A stretch of 52,515 nt of DNA from Mesotaenium endlicherianum (Eukaryota; Streptophyta; Zygnematophyceae; Zygnematales; Mesotaeniaceae). Below, in pieces: positions 1 through 10,872 of this stretch. A program made the translations under genes and the position numbers. Every line of letters begins with the position of its first letter. The stretch's first letter is position 1. The notes beneath the pieces are model-generated. The model was not told the origin of the DNA. It searched no databases and worked only from the letters and a program-made list of their open reading frames with translations. The DNA lies in NCBI GenBank assembly GCA_009602735.1, contig WELA01013859.1, positions 40,973 to 93,487 of the forward strand. The letters are read 5' to 3'.

Positions 1-153
1 GATATTGCTGATGNTCTATATTGCTGATGGTCTCCTTTATCTGTTTGTCAGGCATGCATAGTGAATCCACTTCAGCAGAACCCATAATACCTGCTACGAG
101 GGCAGCTAGTGACGACTCACTATTTCTAGCATCCTCATAGTCAATAGACTGGA

Positions 154-1632
154 TTACCGACTGTTGTTGTCTTTTAAAGGCTGGTCTTTTCTCTCGACCT
201 TGGGCAGGTGCTTGACTGGACACTGTTTTCTATAGTGGCCTTTCTGGTGACAATGGTAGCAAGTGGATTTTGCTTAGGCTGGTCTCGACTTAGTCCTACC
301 ATCACTCCTGCCATAGCCACCTCGAGAGGAACCACCTCTACCTCTAGACTGAATAGCATTGTACTCATACTCATATTCATCACCCTGATTATCCTCAGCC
401 TGGTCTCCTTCAATTGCATTGTAGGAACCGTGGGGCTTTTTGACAATCTTAGACACCAAAGCGTTACTCTGGCGCTTGTGATTGAACTGCTGCTGATCCC
501 AAGCGTCAGCATCCTGGATCAAGTCAGCCAGTTTCTCATACTTTTTCTCAGCAAAATGACCAGAGACCTCGGATTTCAAGCCATACCTGAAGTATGCTAT
601 CCTATACCGTTCTGGCAAATCTGGCTGCTTCATCATGTTCTCTTTGAACTTTTGAGCAAACTCAGCAATTGAAGTGGTCTGCTTCAGTGTCAGGGAGATC
701 ATCGCATAGATAGCTTTCTCCTGCTGGTTGATGACATCAAACTTCTCATGCAACTTCTCCACAAACTCTACCCACGTAGGGTCACCGTGTTGCCGAGCCT
801 TACGCTCTCCTTTCCAGTAAAGCCACCAGTCTGCGGCACTGCCTTTCAGTAGCGCACCGGTGTGCCTGACCTTCTCGTAATCTTGCAGTTCTGGGTAGTT
901 CTCCAGCCACTGCTCAACATCCGCGAGAAACTTGATCAGGTAATATTTTCTGTTTCCCTCAGGATCATATTCTTGGGGAGGTTTCGGCTTGGTCTTACTA
1001 GGCCCTCGGCCACCACCACTAGTGGTTTGAGACCCCAGTTGGTCTCTGTCCCGCAGTAGGGACATTATGATTCTTTTGTCTTCCTGCTAGGACTGATACA
1101 TGGTCGCCATTTGCGACTGCATCAGAACGAACAATGCTCCCAAGTCTACACTCTGGGGTGGTAGATTAGCAAATGCAGCAGCAGCATTGGCATCTACTCG
1201 CTGAGTAGTGTCCTCAACAATATCTCTCGCTCTTACACCACCAATTCCTGCCGCATTCAGCCGGTCACGTATTTGACCTAGGGGTACATTGAGTTGTACA
1301 GCAGGAGGTGGGTTCAGAACATTGGCCCTTGATGCCATAAGTTCTTCCACCGTGCGCTCGTCAGCTGGCTGTCCTTCCCTCCTTTCTGTATCTTCAGCGG
1401 CCTTTGCTACTTGTTCAGCTTCTAATCTGGCTCTCTCCTCCTCAGCTTGCTGTGCTGCGACTGCGGCAATAGCAGCTGCCTCATCTGCAGCCTCCCTAGC
1501 TGCAGTTTCTGCTACTGCTTCAGAATAGGTACGGGTTCCCGCTACATGGCTTTCCGCCTGGTTTTCGATTTTCTCGTTATCCTGGTTCTCCATGTCTCGG
1601 GAGTTGCTAGTTTGAGACCTTGTCCTTACCAT
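154..1632 (-). pseudogene. gag: gag polyprotein of chromovirus copy A, two in-frame stops
   Basis: Gag forms the particle that packages the element RNA. Reading from ATG at 1632, the N-terminal part is Ala/Glu-rich and coiled-coil-like. It is followed by a typical retrotransposon capsid region (motifs such as ADWWLYWKGERKA and EKFDVINQQEKA) and a C-terminal CCHC zinc knuckle of form C-x2-C-x4-H-x4-C near 225–265. A TAG at 1087–1089 replaces the CAG codon found in copy B, and a TAA at 274–276 lies just before the zinc knuckle where copy B has a Ser codon. The natural gag stop is at 154–156. Both extra stops are single-base differences from copy B, so this is recent decay. Confidence 0.88.
172..178 (-). 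promoter_or_regulatory. Candidate -1 frameshift slippery site at gag/pol junction (copy A)
   Basis: On the minus strand the heptamer TTTAAAA sits in gag phase as T TTA AAA, fitting the X XXY YYZ pattern for -1 ribosomal slippage. It is five codons before the gag TAA (154–156). After a one-base slip back, the reading frame continues open into the pol leader that is also present in copy B. The motif is seen directly; function is inferred. Confidence 0.5.
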
Positions 1633-1651
1633 ACAAAGAAGATTGTGATAA

Positions 1652-1665
1652 CTGCTCCGATACCA
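1652..1665 (-). other. Primer-binding site (initiator tRNA-Met type), copy A
   Basis: Directly after the LTR the minus strand reads TGGTATCGGAGCAG. This matches, with one change, the TGGTATCAGAGC sequence complementary to the 3' end of plant initiator tRNA-Met that many plant LTR elements use to prime reverse transcription. The same sequence is found in copy B. Confidence 0.85.
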
Positions 1666-1666
1666 C

Positions 1667-2388
1667 TGAAATGAATCGGCTTACCAAATAAGCGATTAAC
1701 AATTAATAAAGATCTTTATATCAGCAAGTAATCTTTATGGTATTTTATGTTAACCGTTTTAACGGCAAAAGAATAACGCACTAGCAGTGAACAATACTCG
1801 TAAGTCAAATGCGAGTAAACTAGCATCAATAATGCAAATCAGTATACTCATACATAAGCAAGGTTAGAAGACAGGGCGTATCAATGGCTTCTCGCCTTGG
1901 ATTCAGATCTCTCTCAGTAAGCTGTACAAGAGAGTTGGCCTCGTTTCCAAATGCCAAACTTGAGAGCAATGCCTAGCATATGTACATGGAATGAGTTTAC
2001 TGTTCAACGGTCAGTGCGATGGCACCGCCTACCCGGGAGTTAACCACGTTGGTAGGACCTCGGTTAACCAAATCCACCGCCATCTCCCATCACCCCGAAT
2101 CTCCATCCATCATAGGGATGTCATCTGGCCATTCATCTAGCATACCACACTTAGATGCATATTGAGGCAGTTCGCTCCTACCGAGTACGGAATTCAGCTG
2201 GCTGTCAAAGAATCTGTCAGCAAGCTGACTTAAGGTGGACTCAGTCTGCTACTTCGGGATGAGTCATTAAACTGATATAAAATATATAGTCCAGCAGACT
2301 GATCATTAACTAGAGTTCAGCAGGCTGAACTTATTTAACTATATTATTTAAATGAATATTATGTCAACCAATATACCGATTCATTACA
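1667..2388 (-). repeat. Long terminal repeat, copy A (5' LTR)
   Basis: About 722 bp, starting TGAAATGAATC and ending GATTCATTACA on the plus strand. The short inverted ends (TGTAATGAATC against TGAAATGAATC) and TG..CA termini define it. Close copies lie at 40542–41260, 44056–44775 and 52089–52515. In element sense this is the 5' LTR, because the PBS and gag follow it. Confidence 0.9.
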
Positions 2389-4602
2389 GTGAAGGTGAAA
2401 GTGAAGGCTAAAGTTAGGGTTGGGAGCCGCCTGCGGGACTTTGGTGGTCACCTCCAGGACGTACGTAAATCGCAAGTCACGTTGAAGTGGTGCTGAAGCT
2501 GGCCCCGGCCAACGCGTCGCAGGCCTCCACCAGCACACCCACCCACGCTTGGCCTTGCACGGGGCACCTGCCGCAATTGCTTGGGTCCGGGTGAGGGCTT
2601 AGGGTTCTGCTTCGCGTGTGAGGCGCGTCACGCCGCCATATGCAGAAGTTGAAGGGGCAGTGCGTGCAGCGGGCTGCTCGGCTTGTCACCGGTTACCCCC
2701 GCCGCATGTGTGCCGAGCAGAAATGCAAGGCATGAGCGCACATACAGATCCTCTCCGCCCGATGTGTGCTGCTGATGCCATGGACATTGCACCGGAGCAG
2801 GACCTGCGTTGCATCCAGCTGGGCCACCGCAAGGCGCCTAAGGGGAAGGGCGTCTCCCGTCTCCACCATGCCAGCAGCCTGTGTGTCTCCCCCATGTGGT
2901 GAAGTGAGGCCCCCCACTCCGAGAATGCCCCCATTGTAAACCCTCAGCCCCCGCGCTATACCCTCTTGAGCCCAACCCAGCCCCCTCCTCTGCCCTCCGC
3001 GCCCCCTCCCCCCCACGCCCACCCGCCACAGGGCTCGCTTGCCTCCCAACTTCAGAGCAGCATGAGAATGAATGGCAGGAGCTGCCAGCCCAGCCTGCCC
3101 CAGCCCACCCCAGCCAGCTCAGCGCAGCTCCGGCAGCCCGTCCAACTCAGCTCAGATCAGCTCAGAGGCTTGGGAGCTTCTTCTGCAGAATTTCAATCTC
3201 GGCAAGGGATCAACCCCAGCAGATGCGAGCACAGCAGAGGTACGCTCTGTTTCAAGCCAAGGGTAAAGCTTGACCCCTACACCCTGAAGCCCTAGCAGAG
3301 GCCCAACCCCCGCAAAGCCTTCTCCCTTTTTCAGCAATAAGTTACCTCGGCAAAAGGTCAAGCTCGCGCAGCCGGACTCGGCAGCGGCTGGACCCGGCCG
3401 GCAGGGGTCCTTCCTCTGGAGTCGGCAGCGGGCGTGCCGGCAGCAGCCAGCTCGTTTTGCAGAGGCCCACTAGGGGGGTCTTTGCATATCCTCTGGGCTC
3501 GTTGTGCTTGAAACCTCCAGACCCTACACCCTACTCCCACGGCGCTTTGAGCCGACTTCCAGGAGACAGGAGAGGGGGCCAGCTGGGGCAGGGGGGTGCA
3601 GGCGGGTGCACTCTTGCCTGGATGTCCCTAGCAGCACCGGCCAACGGCATCGCCAGCTGTCAGCTGTGTGTGCGGGCATTGGGGAGCGAGCTAGCGAGCA
3701 ACAACTGGGCAGCTGCGAGACTGAAGCTTATGTGGGCGGGCGTGTCTTTCAGAGTTAACAAGCACTTTGCCAGGGTGAGATGGGAGGAGGGCGTCTGGGG
3801 GCCATTTGATGCGGGGCTTTGGGGGGGGGGCAAAGTTGGAGGCAGCTTGGAGAGAGACTGCCATGGGTGCACCTTTGCTGTGATATACCCCTCTCTTTCA
3901 TCCCCCCCCTCCCTGCCCCTCTCATGCACAACCTCCCACTGAGACAGGATAGCATGCTCGGTAGCACCCAAGGCTAGGGTGTTAAGTCTATATCAAACCC
4001 CCACTCTGCCAAGGGCTTACTCCCCACCCGNAGGTTGCCTGCAAGTTGGTGTTACTTTCGCTCATTGGCTGTGCATGTTGATTTGTGCAGAAAAAAGAAC
4101 ATTGCTGAATGAGCTATTGACTTCTAAAGGATAGGGCACAAGCCATATATAACTTTCCAGCACCCTGCTGCAAGCTTCTCTACAGCTACTTCATTCCCAT
4201 AGCATAGCTGTTAAATGCACGATCCAAAGTGTTTCATTCACTTCGTCAACAAGAAGGGTTGAAATTCATTGCGAGCAGAACAGCTTCAGCTAGAATCAAA
4301 CACTATGTGCAGCGTGCAACTCTGAAAAACTTTTGTGAAATATACTGTGGGGCATAGTACTCAATGCCTGAAGCAGAATCTCTAGTTCGAACAATCAACA
4401 GTTCAACTTATGTCTGATTTTAGATGTATCATGGCTAAGCAGTGACGAGTTAATGTTATGCACGTTGCAAGCTGCTGCAAGCCCTGCCAAGTGTAGGCTT
4501 GTTTCTGCACGAACAAGAGATTCTTCTTACATAAAAGTATACGTTCGAAGTAGCGTGTCCTAATTGGAGCTGTGCTGTATGTGCTAAGTCCAGGTACCTA
4601 TA
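2389..4602. other. GC-rich stretch without a recognisable gene
   Basis: From 2389 to about 3970 the DNA is GC-rich with C-runs and many overlapping short ORFs on both strands, none resembling a known family. A short Cys-rich stretch (about 2555–2640, +) is mentioned among the rejected items. From 4000 onward it is AT-richer and has no coding signal I can support. Confidence 0.5.
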
Positions 4603-4690
4603 CAGTCCAGAGTGGTCCAGAGCAGTCCAGAGTCCAGACTCCAGAAAGTCCAGATCCTTCAGCTAGGAGCGTGACACCAGAGTCCAGGCC
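4603..4690. repeat. Degenerate GTCCAGA repeat
   Basis: The motif GTCCAGA (or TCCAGA) recurs about nine times in roughly 90 bp, with irregular spacing. It lies about 300 bp upstream of the RING-H2 start codon. Simple degenerate repeat; any promoter role is speculative. Confidence 0.6.
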
Positions 4691-5000
4691 TTTCAGAGCT
4701 TTCACATTCTTGCTGCGCGCCAACGTGTGCCCGATGAGGACTCGAGAGTAAACTTGGGACAAGAAGGGCTGTGAAGATTCTGGTCGGGTCGGGTTACAGA
4801 AGTGTATCATCTCTCCGTCCTCTCGACAGCTCATTATCACCTCAAATACGTCTGAAGACAGAAGAAGCAGGCATGTAGCTCACTTTTACCTTAAAAGCGT
4901 CTGAAGACTACAGTCACAGGCGTAGGTCTCTATACCTACCTTTCTTACTTTCGAGAGCTTGTATAAAATCGTTATCTGTGTCTCTACCACTTTGACTGTC

Positions 5001-5730
5001 ATGGCGCCCTCACTATATCCATTGCAGTGGCGCACAGTCTTGCGACCATGGAGGACTCCATCATTGTCCACCGTAGGAGGGGCTAAGCTGAGCATAAAGC
5101 AAGCTCTGGAGAATGTGTTAGAATACGTTCGGATCTACGTAGGACTGGGTCTTGAATACAGGGGTTATACTTTAGGACCCCCTTTTACCATTAGAGTTCA
5201 AGAACTACCAGGTTGTCCTCTTTGTTTGGAGAAATTTGGCAATGACCAGCACTGGGTTGTTCAAGCAACTAAATGTCGCCACATGATGCACCAGGTAAAA
5301 ACTGCTTCCGTCCATCAAGTGTCCAAGTTGCACGTGTAATGCTGTGCAAGCCTTGATGTTGTGTTCAGCCAGTGCAAATCTTTACGGCAGCAGGGGCAAT
5401 ACTTTCTTTTCCCTTATCGCTATTCTACTAGTCCTCTTGTCAGTGATGTTCTTATTTGTCCTTCATACACAGGTTTGCCTCGAAGGTTTTAATGTCCACC
5501 TCAACGTGTGCCCTGTGTGCCATGTCATTGAGACGCACACACCAACAGAGCTAGAGGAGTCCATGCCGGAGGAGTCCATTCCAGGAGGTGCTGCAGCCCC
5601 CAATAAAGCTGGGATCAAGCAGCAGTCCTTTAAAGGGTTGAAGGGTGCTCTCACAGGCTTGACATTTCCATCTTATGTCACTAAGAAGTATGTGAAGGTT
5701 CACACATGTTGGATGGGGCAAACCTGGTGA
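5001..5730 (+). CDS. Small RING-H2 finger protein (likely E3 ubiquitin ligase), two exons
   Basis: Exons 5001–5294 and 5473–5730 join with phase 0 (CAG|GTAAAA … ACACAG|GTT) to give 183 aa. The join completes a RING-H2 zinc finger: Cys72, Cys75, Cys92, His94, His97, Cys100, Cys111, Cys114, spaced C-x2-C-x16-C-x-H-x2-H-x2-C-x10-C-x2-C. The splice falls between His97 and Cys100, so the finger exists only after splicing, which strongly supports the model. RING-H2 proteins recruit E2 enzymes for ubiquitin transfer; the substrate is unknown. No membrane segment is obvious. The N-terminal 70 residues match no domain I know. TATAAAA at 4962–4968 lies only 33 bp before the chosen ATG, so an upstream exon or another start is possible. 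AATAAA lies at 5807–5812. Confidence 0.7.
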
Positions 5731-8700
5731 TGTGTATATACATATGACACTGTAGCTTAGTTTGCTGCAGCAACACGTGAGGTCTAAGCGCAAGTTTTAT
5801 GATGTAAATAAACAAGACATACCCAGCTTTAAGGAGGTGGTGATGGTGGTAGTTGGTTAGCTTTCAGGGTTCTAAGGTAGTGAGTCCTATAGGTTGTGGG
5901 AAAGGTGTAGGTTTGGCACGCAAAAACGACTTTATGTGCCGTACATTTGCGACTGGACTAGGCTCCCTGTGGTTGTGCAGTTCTGGCCTGTGGCATGATT
6001 GTATGCAGTGTGATGTTAGAGAAAGATTCCACTGTTGTTCATCATTTTTTAATTCAAGACAAGGAGCAGATGCAAGGCACTTGATTGCTTGTGGACTACT
6101 CCTGTGTAAGAAAAGCCGCTCTGTAGCGTTCAATATTGTGGACTACTAGTATGTCAGAGAAGCTGCAGTTGCAAAAATACTATTTAGCTCATTTAGTCCT
6201 GCTGGCCCTGTTTTGGTTCTTCCTTTTTAATACAAATCCATACAACGATGGGCATTCTTATTTGATTATGACCTCAGGTTGTTGATGCGTGTATCTCGTC
6301 GTCACTCGTCACTTGCAAGCGCCGTCCATATTTGTACGCAGGGACTATTTATTGCCTCCAATGCACAAAGAAATGCCTCTGCATGTTGATACCACATGTT
6401 GTTAAGGCATTACTGACGCTCGCAAACAAGTCCTCCTCTTCATATGCCACAGTCATCATTTTGAAGAGAGAACAACTGGCCTAGCCTAATCTGCTGAGCT
6501 ATAGCCTGCAGCTCTAGTTCACTTTAGTTTGTCTGCCCTCTGTGCACATGTTCAACTTTACAAAGAAAAAGTGCAAGACTCCACCCTTTCAATTTTTTAC
6601 AGGTAACATAACTAACACTAAATGTAATAAGACTTAAACAGGTTATACAACGCTGATTTGCTTCTTTTTTTTTCTTCTTGAGTCAACAGTATTTACATGC
6701 TAGTATGATGGAGACCAGTACCACTCAAAAACACAAATCAACACCTCAACGGCTTCCATAGTTCCACGAATGAATACAGAAGCAATACAGCCGAACGAGC
6801 ACAAGTTAGGCGGCAATAAGGCGGCAAAGCACGCCACTAAAATAGTTATAATGCATGCAAGATGAGGTTACTTTAGCACAAGTATTGTCTTTGACATACC
6901 AGCGCGTGGCTGCAGCCAAGGCCACGCTCGTTGTGAGACTTTAACAGCTCTCGCTGTCAGGCCCCTGGTCTCCCCTAAGATAGTCTCCTGTCCGCCGCCA
7001 GTCACCAACACCATCAGAAGGACTACAAGAGCATACATGCACACGCACCACAAGTGACATGTGGTGCGCATGTCTATAAAGACTCAATTAGACAACAATC
7101 AAAGTGCCAAAGCACGGTCATTCCGCAAAAATTATCCTTACAAGCTAAAGTTGAAACGCTTTATAGCTGTGACATTGCTCGACTAACGCGTGCATGCCAG
7201 ATGGACTGTCCCTTCCTACAGTATACACACAGAATCAGTCAGCAGCAACAGCAGCAGCAGCAGGAGCAAGAGCAGCCAGGGCCCTGCGGGCGCCGCCTCC
7301 TGCAGCGAGCGGAACTGCCAGCGGGGCTGCCCAGACTGCGTATGGAATCGCTGCTAGACAGCAGCAGCATCCGCAAGCCACTCCTGAGTTCAGACGTGCA
7401 CACACGCCATCTACCTAGCTGATCCCAACCCGCCTACTTGCACCTTGATTTCTCCCCATCTCCGTATCTGCTTGCAGGTACCCACGCAGAGACGGGGCGT
7501 AAGCACATACTCAAACTTATTCCTCATTCCTCCATCTTCTACAAGCGTCGCAAAGTCCTGAACCCTTGCTGGATGCGACGCATGCAACAGGACGCGCGCT
7601 GACCCCAGCAGCAGCAGCAAGAAAGAGAGGAACAATGTGAAGCAGCGTGTGCAACTGCCAGACATAAATAAACCCGACCCCCACCCAGCATGAGAGGCGG
7701 CAAGCAGTGCCCACCCGGCCACGGCCAGACCCGGGGACGGCTCGACGCGGTGCGTGCCCATGTCGCAGCACAGGAGATGCAGCCCCTTGACCAAGCAGGC
7801 GCCCCCGTCTTTGCCATTTGGCATTGGGGGTTTGCTTGACAATCGAGTCCGGCTCCAGCCAGCCACCCAGCCAGCTAGGGCACATCGATAAAGGGGAGGG
7901 GAGGAACGCCCCAACCCAAGTCCAGGTTGCTCAGGAGCGCAAACCCTAAACCCCGAGCCCCCGCCCCAAGAGGCAGGGCCCAGAAGGCACAGCCCCTGGC
8001 GCCGGGTGCTGGCGCCCGGCACACAGGCACACACGGGCAGACAAACAGACAGACAGAGACGTACCGAGGAGAAGAAGCGCGGGCAGGGGTTTGACCCCAG
8101 CCTGACGCGAAGGCAGCTGCTAACTGGCAGCTGCCTGCTGGCGAAGGCGGGTTGGCGGGCGCAGTCCGCGCAGCGCCAGCCCAGCGCAGCCCGGCCAACT
8201 TCAGCAACTGGGCAACCGCTTAAAGCTTCTCCTTGATGTCGCAGGCGTGGCCGGGTTGCGCACACGACACACACTCCCTCTCTCCCGCTGCCTGTCTCGC
8301 TCCTCCTGCATCACCTGCGCCAGCACAGGGGCCACCGAAAGGAGAAGGAGAAGGGGAAAAATGAGAAGGTGGAGAAGAAGCAGGACAAGGGGAAGAAACA
8401 GGAGAAGTAGAAGGAGGAAAAGGAAGCGCTCCAGCCTAGTTGGACTCGGCTTCACCTTCTCCTTCTTCTCCTTCTTTCCCTTCTTATCCGTCTGACAGGC
8501 GGGCCTGGCTGGCTAGCTAGCAGCAATGCTCACCCTTCCCTACCTGTCTGACACTCTGTGCACCCTCCTCATGCCCCTCTCCTCCGCCAGCATCCCCCAC
8601 CACTTCAAAGACAAAGCCCCCCACCCTTCACCCCTCTTCTTCTGCCATGAACGCATGCCTTGCGGCAATAGGCGGGTCGCCTGGGCCTTGAGCGTGCATG

Positions 8701-8912
8701 CATCACGCCCAAGACATAAAGCCGCGTTCATCGCAACGAGGGAAGCAACAAGAGAGGGGGAAGAAGCNCACCAAGAAGAAGAGGAGTCACTGTATGCCAA
8801 GTGGCTGCATTATGCTGATATGGAAGTCAAGATTGGTCTGCTTGGCTGCTGAAGTCCACACCATGCGGCAAGCGCTGCAGCCTGCTGCCAACCGTTGGAA
8901 CCCGGTGGGATC
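5731..8912. other. No recognisable gene; low-complexity tracts
   Basis: 5731–7190 shows nothing beyond short ORFs. About 7240–7275 is a CAG-rich run. 7440–8250 is GC-rich with long overlapping ORFs on the minus strand whose composition looks random. 8335–8430 is purine-rich (GAGAAG-like) and is followed at 8450–8487 by the complementary pyrimidine run. A single N lies at 8768. I find no family signature in any frame. Confidence 0.45.
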
Positions 8913-8948
8913 AGGGGGCAGAGGGGGCAGAGGGGGCAGAGGGGGCAG
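8913..8948. repeat. Tandem 9-bp repeat, four copies
   Basis: Four perfect head-to-tail copies of AGGGGGCAG. G-rich on the plus strand and able in principle to form a G-quadruplex. Confidence 0.9.
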
Positions 8949-9140
8949 CCTTCCTTGAAGTGCTCCTCGGGAGTCAGGAGTGGGGAGGGAGGAGAAAAGA
9001 GGCCTGGAGGTCGACGTCAGCTCCCCAGTCTGGATTCGGCAGACACCAGTATGTGCATTGCAAGCTTGTAAGTCATTTCAACCCACGTATGAAAGGTCTG
9101 GGGTCTGAGGTAGGGTCTAGGGGTCTGAGGTTCCCCCTGA

Positions 9141-9183
9141 GCTGAGCACAGGGAGACGGCAAGCTGAGCACAGGGAGACGGCA
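9141..9183. repeat. Tandem duplication of about 21 bp
   Basis: Two copies of a unit beginning GCTGAGCACAGGGAGACGGC, separated by one or two bases. No gene is recognised around it. Confidence 0.85.
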
Positions 9184-10872
9184 GCTGTTGAACGAGAGGG
9201 GATTGGGGGGCGTGCAGTGTAGGAGGAGCAAGCGTGCAGGGGGAGTGCGAGTGGAGGCGGAGGGGGCTGCGTGCACAGCAGCAGGCGAGAGAGTGAGCTG
9301 GCTGGCTGGCTGTCTGCCTGTCAGTCTGAAGCTATTAATATGCTACAGACCGGTAGGCTGCCCTTCCTCCCTCCCCCCCTCCCGCCCACCCTCCTCTGCT
9401 AGCCCGTTGTTGCTGCCAACTGGCAGATCCTGCCCAGTCCTACACCCCCCCAAATGACATACGATCACCCGGACGTCCATCCACCCCACACTATTAAACA
9501 GTGCATCTGGTTGAAAAAGGCACGGGTGACGCACCAGACCTTGCATTTGCAAAACGTGAGTGTGCATACGCGCGTGGAGAATCAGCCGTTGCTTTCACCT
9601 GGCTTGCGGGGAGCAAAGAACCTAGCGTCGTAGGGGAGCAGCACGCCCCCCTACGCCGCCACAAAAAGCGCAAGGCCCACGCAGTTGTGCTCGGGGGTAG
9701 GATGTTAATTTAAGCCGCCACGACGAGCGCGAGGCAGGATAGTGCAGATACAGGTGTGCTGCAGCACACGCACCACTGGAAGGGCTAGCGAAGAATCTAG
9801 AAGGAAGAACAACTAAACATATCGTGATGTTGCTGCTCTACCTTGCTCTCTGGTAGTTCCACACAGCAACTATATCGAGCTCTGAAAACTGCAGAAAGAG
9901 ACATGGCCAGCAATGCTCGCCGGAAATGAGAATGGCCGGCAGTACTGCCCAAGAGCCTACTATCAGGAACAAGTATACATTATTCCAGAGAAGTTGAGCC
10001 AGAGTGCAACATAATGTTCAGAGCTTGATAAAAAAGTGAGCTTCAAAGTAGCTTGAAAGGAGTTCAGAGTAAAACAAGAATAGTAATAATGAAAGAGCAA
10101 AAATGCAAACTCCATGAATCTATACATGCTCTTGATAGTCCTTCAACCGACCGGATACTGCTTCCACTCATATCATAGCGATTAATGAATGGGCCATGAC
10201 TTTGTGAAGTATCAGAACCAAGTCAAGCTACTTATAGGGTAAAGTAATGACGAAAGAACATCTCACAGTTCAATGTTCACATGGATTACAATGAAGATCA
10301 GTTGATGGGAGTATGAGGGCGAGCAAAGCAGCTCCGACCTTGCTTCTCTTTATCCGCTCTCTAGCACTCGATTGTCCTCAAGCATGCACCTCTTTGCATC
10401 CAGCCAATACTCTATTCTCCTCTCCTCACTTCTGCTCACATGTTACAATCTACCTCAAGATGGTAAATACACTACTTATATGTAACTTCTACAAGGATGT
10501 AGGGCACTCGAGTTCATTAACACTAGCTATACTGTGGGTCCTATTTTGGTTCTGGAACCAAATTTTGTCCCATAACTAGGCAAAATTCTACACCCCCTTA
10601 GCATTATTTTTTCTTATTAGAGTTGTCTGAAAATAGGCTCATTGGATGTGTCATAACTCAAACCCCTCCGGCATATTAGTTTTAGCCCTAACGGCCAATT
10701 TGTGACGAAGTTATGTAAGTTTGCCGGCTAAAAAGAGGTCACTTTCTGTTTCGATTTTGACCTTCGAATAGGCCTCTTTCTGCCTGTCATTTCTTCCGCT
10801 TTGCATGCTACATAAGCCATGGTTGATGTCGCTTCTTAGTCTACAGGGCCCACGGTAGCCGTAGGCTCTAAG
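9184..10872. other. No recognisable gene
   Basis: No family-like protein in either strand. Composition changes from GC-rich (to about 9750) to AT-richer DNA leading into the piggyBac-like remnant. Around 10535–10575 an imperfect palindrome is present (…TTTTGGTTCTGGAACCAAATTT…, split here), which could be close to a transposon end, but I cannot define termini. Confidence 0.4.

Larger units (their letters stand above)
1..2388 (-). mobile_element. Chromovirus (Ty3/gypsy) copy A, 5' part
   Basis: This is the 5' end of a minus-strand LTR retrotransposon: LTR (1667–2388), tRNA primer-binding site (1652–1665), gag (1632 down to 154), then the start of pol running off the left edge. It is closely similar to the right end of the window (about 50430–52515), so the two are copies of one family. 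The first 35 bases contain an N and a partly repeated stretch, suggesting the contig edge is poorly assembled. Gag carries two in-frame stops, so this copy is probably not autonomous. Confidence 0.9.

Noticed and set aside
208..672. 154-aa hydrophobic ORF on the plus strand (also its copy at 50746–51096)
   Set aside because: Exactly antisense to gag; the hydrophobicity comes from the complement of charged gag codons.
2555..2640. Short Cys-rich stretch (CRNCLGPGEGLGFCFACEARH) resembling part of a zinc finger
   Set aside because: Too short, followed by a stop, with no partner exon found; the Cys spacing fits no finger well.
7411..8274. 287-aa ORF on the minus strand
   Set aside because: GC-rich DNA gives long open frames by chance; composition is Arg/Ala/Gly/Pro-biased, overlapping ORFs exist in other frames, and no motif is visible.
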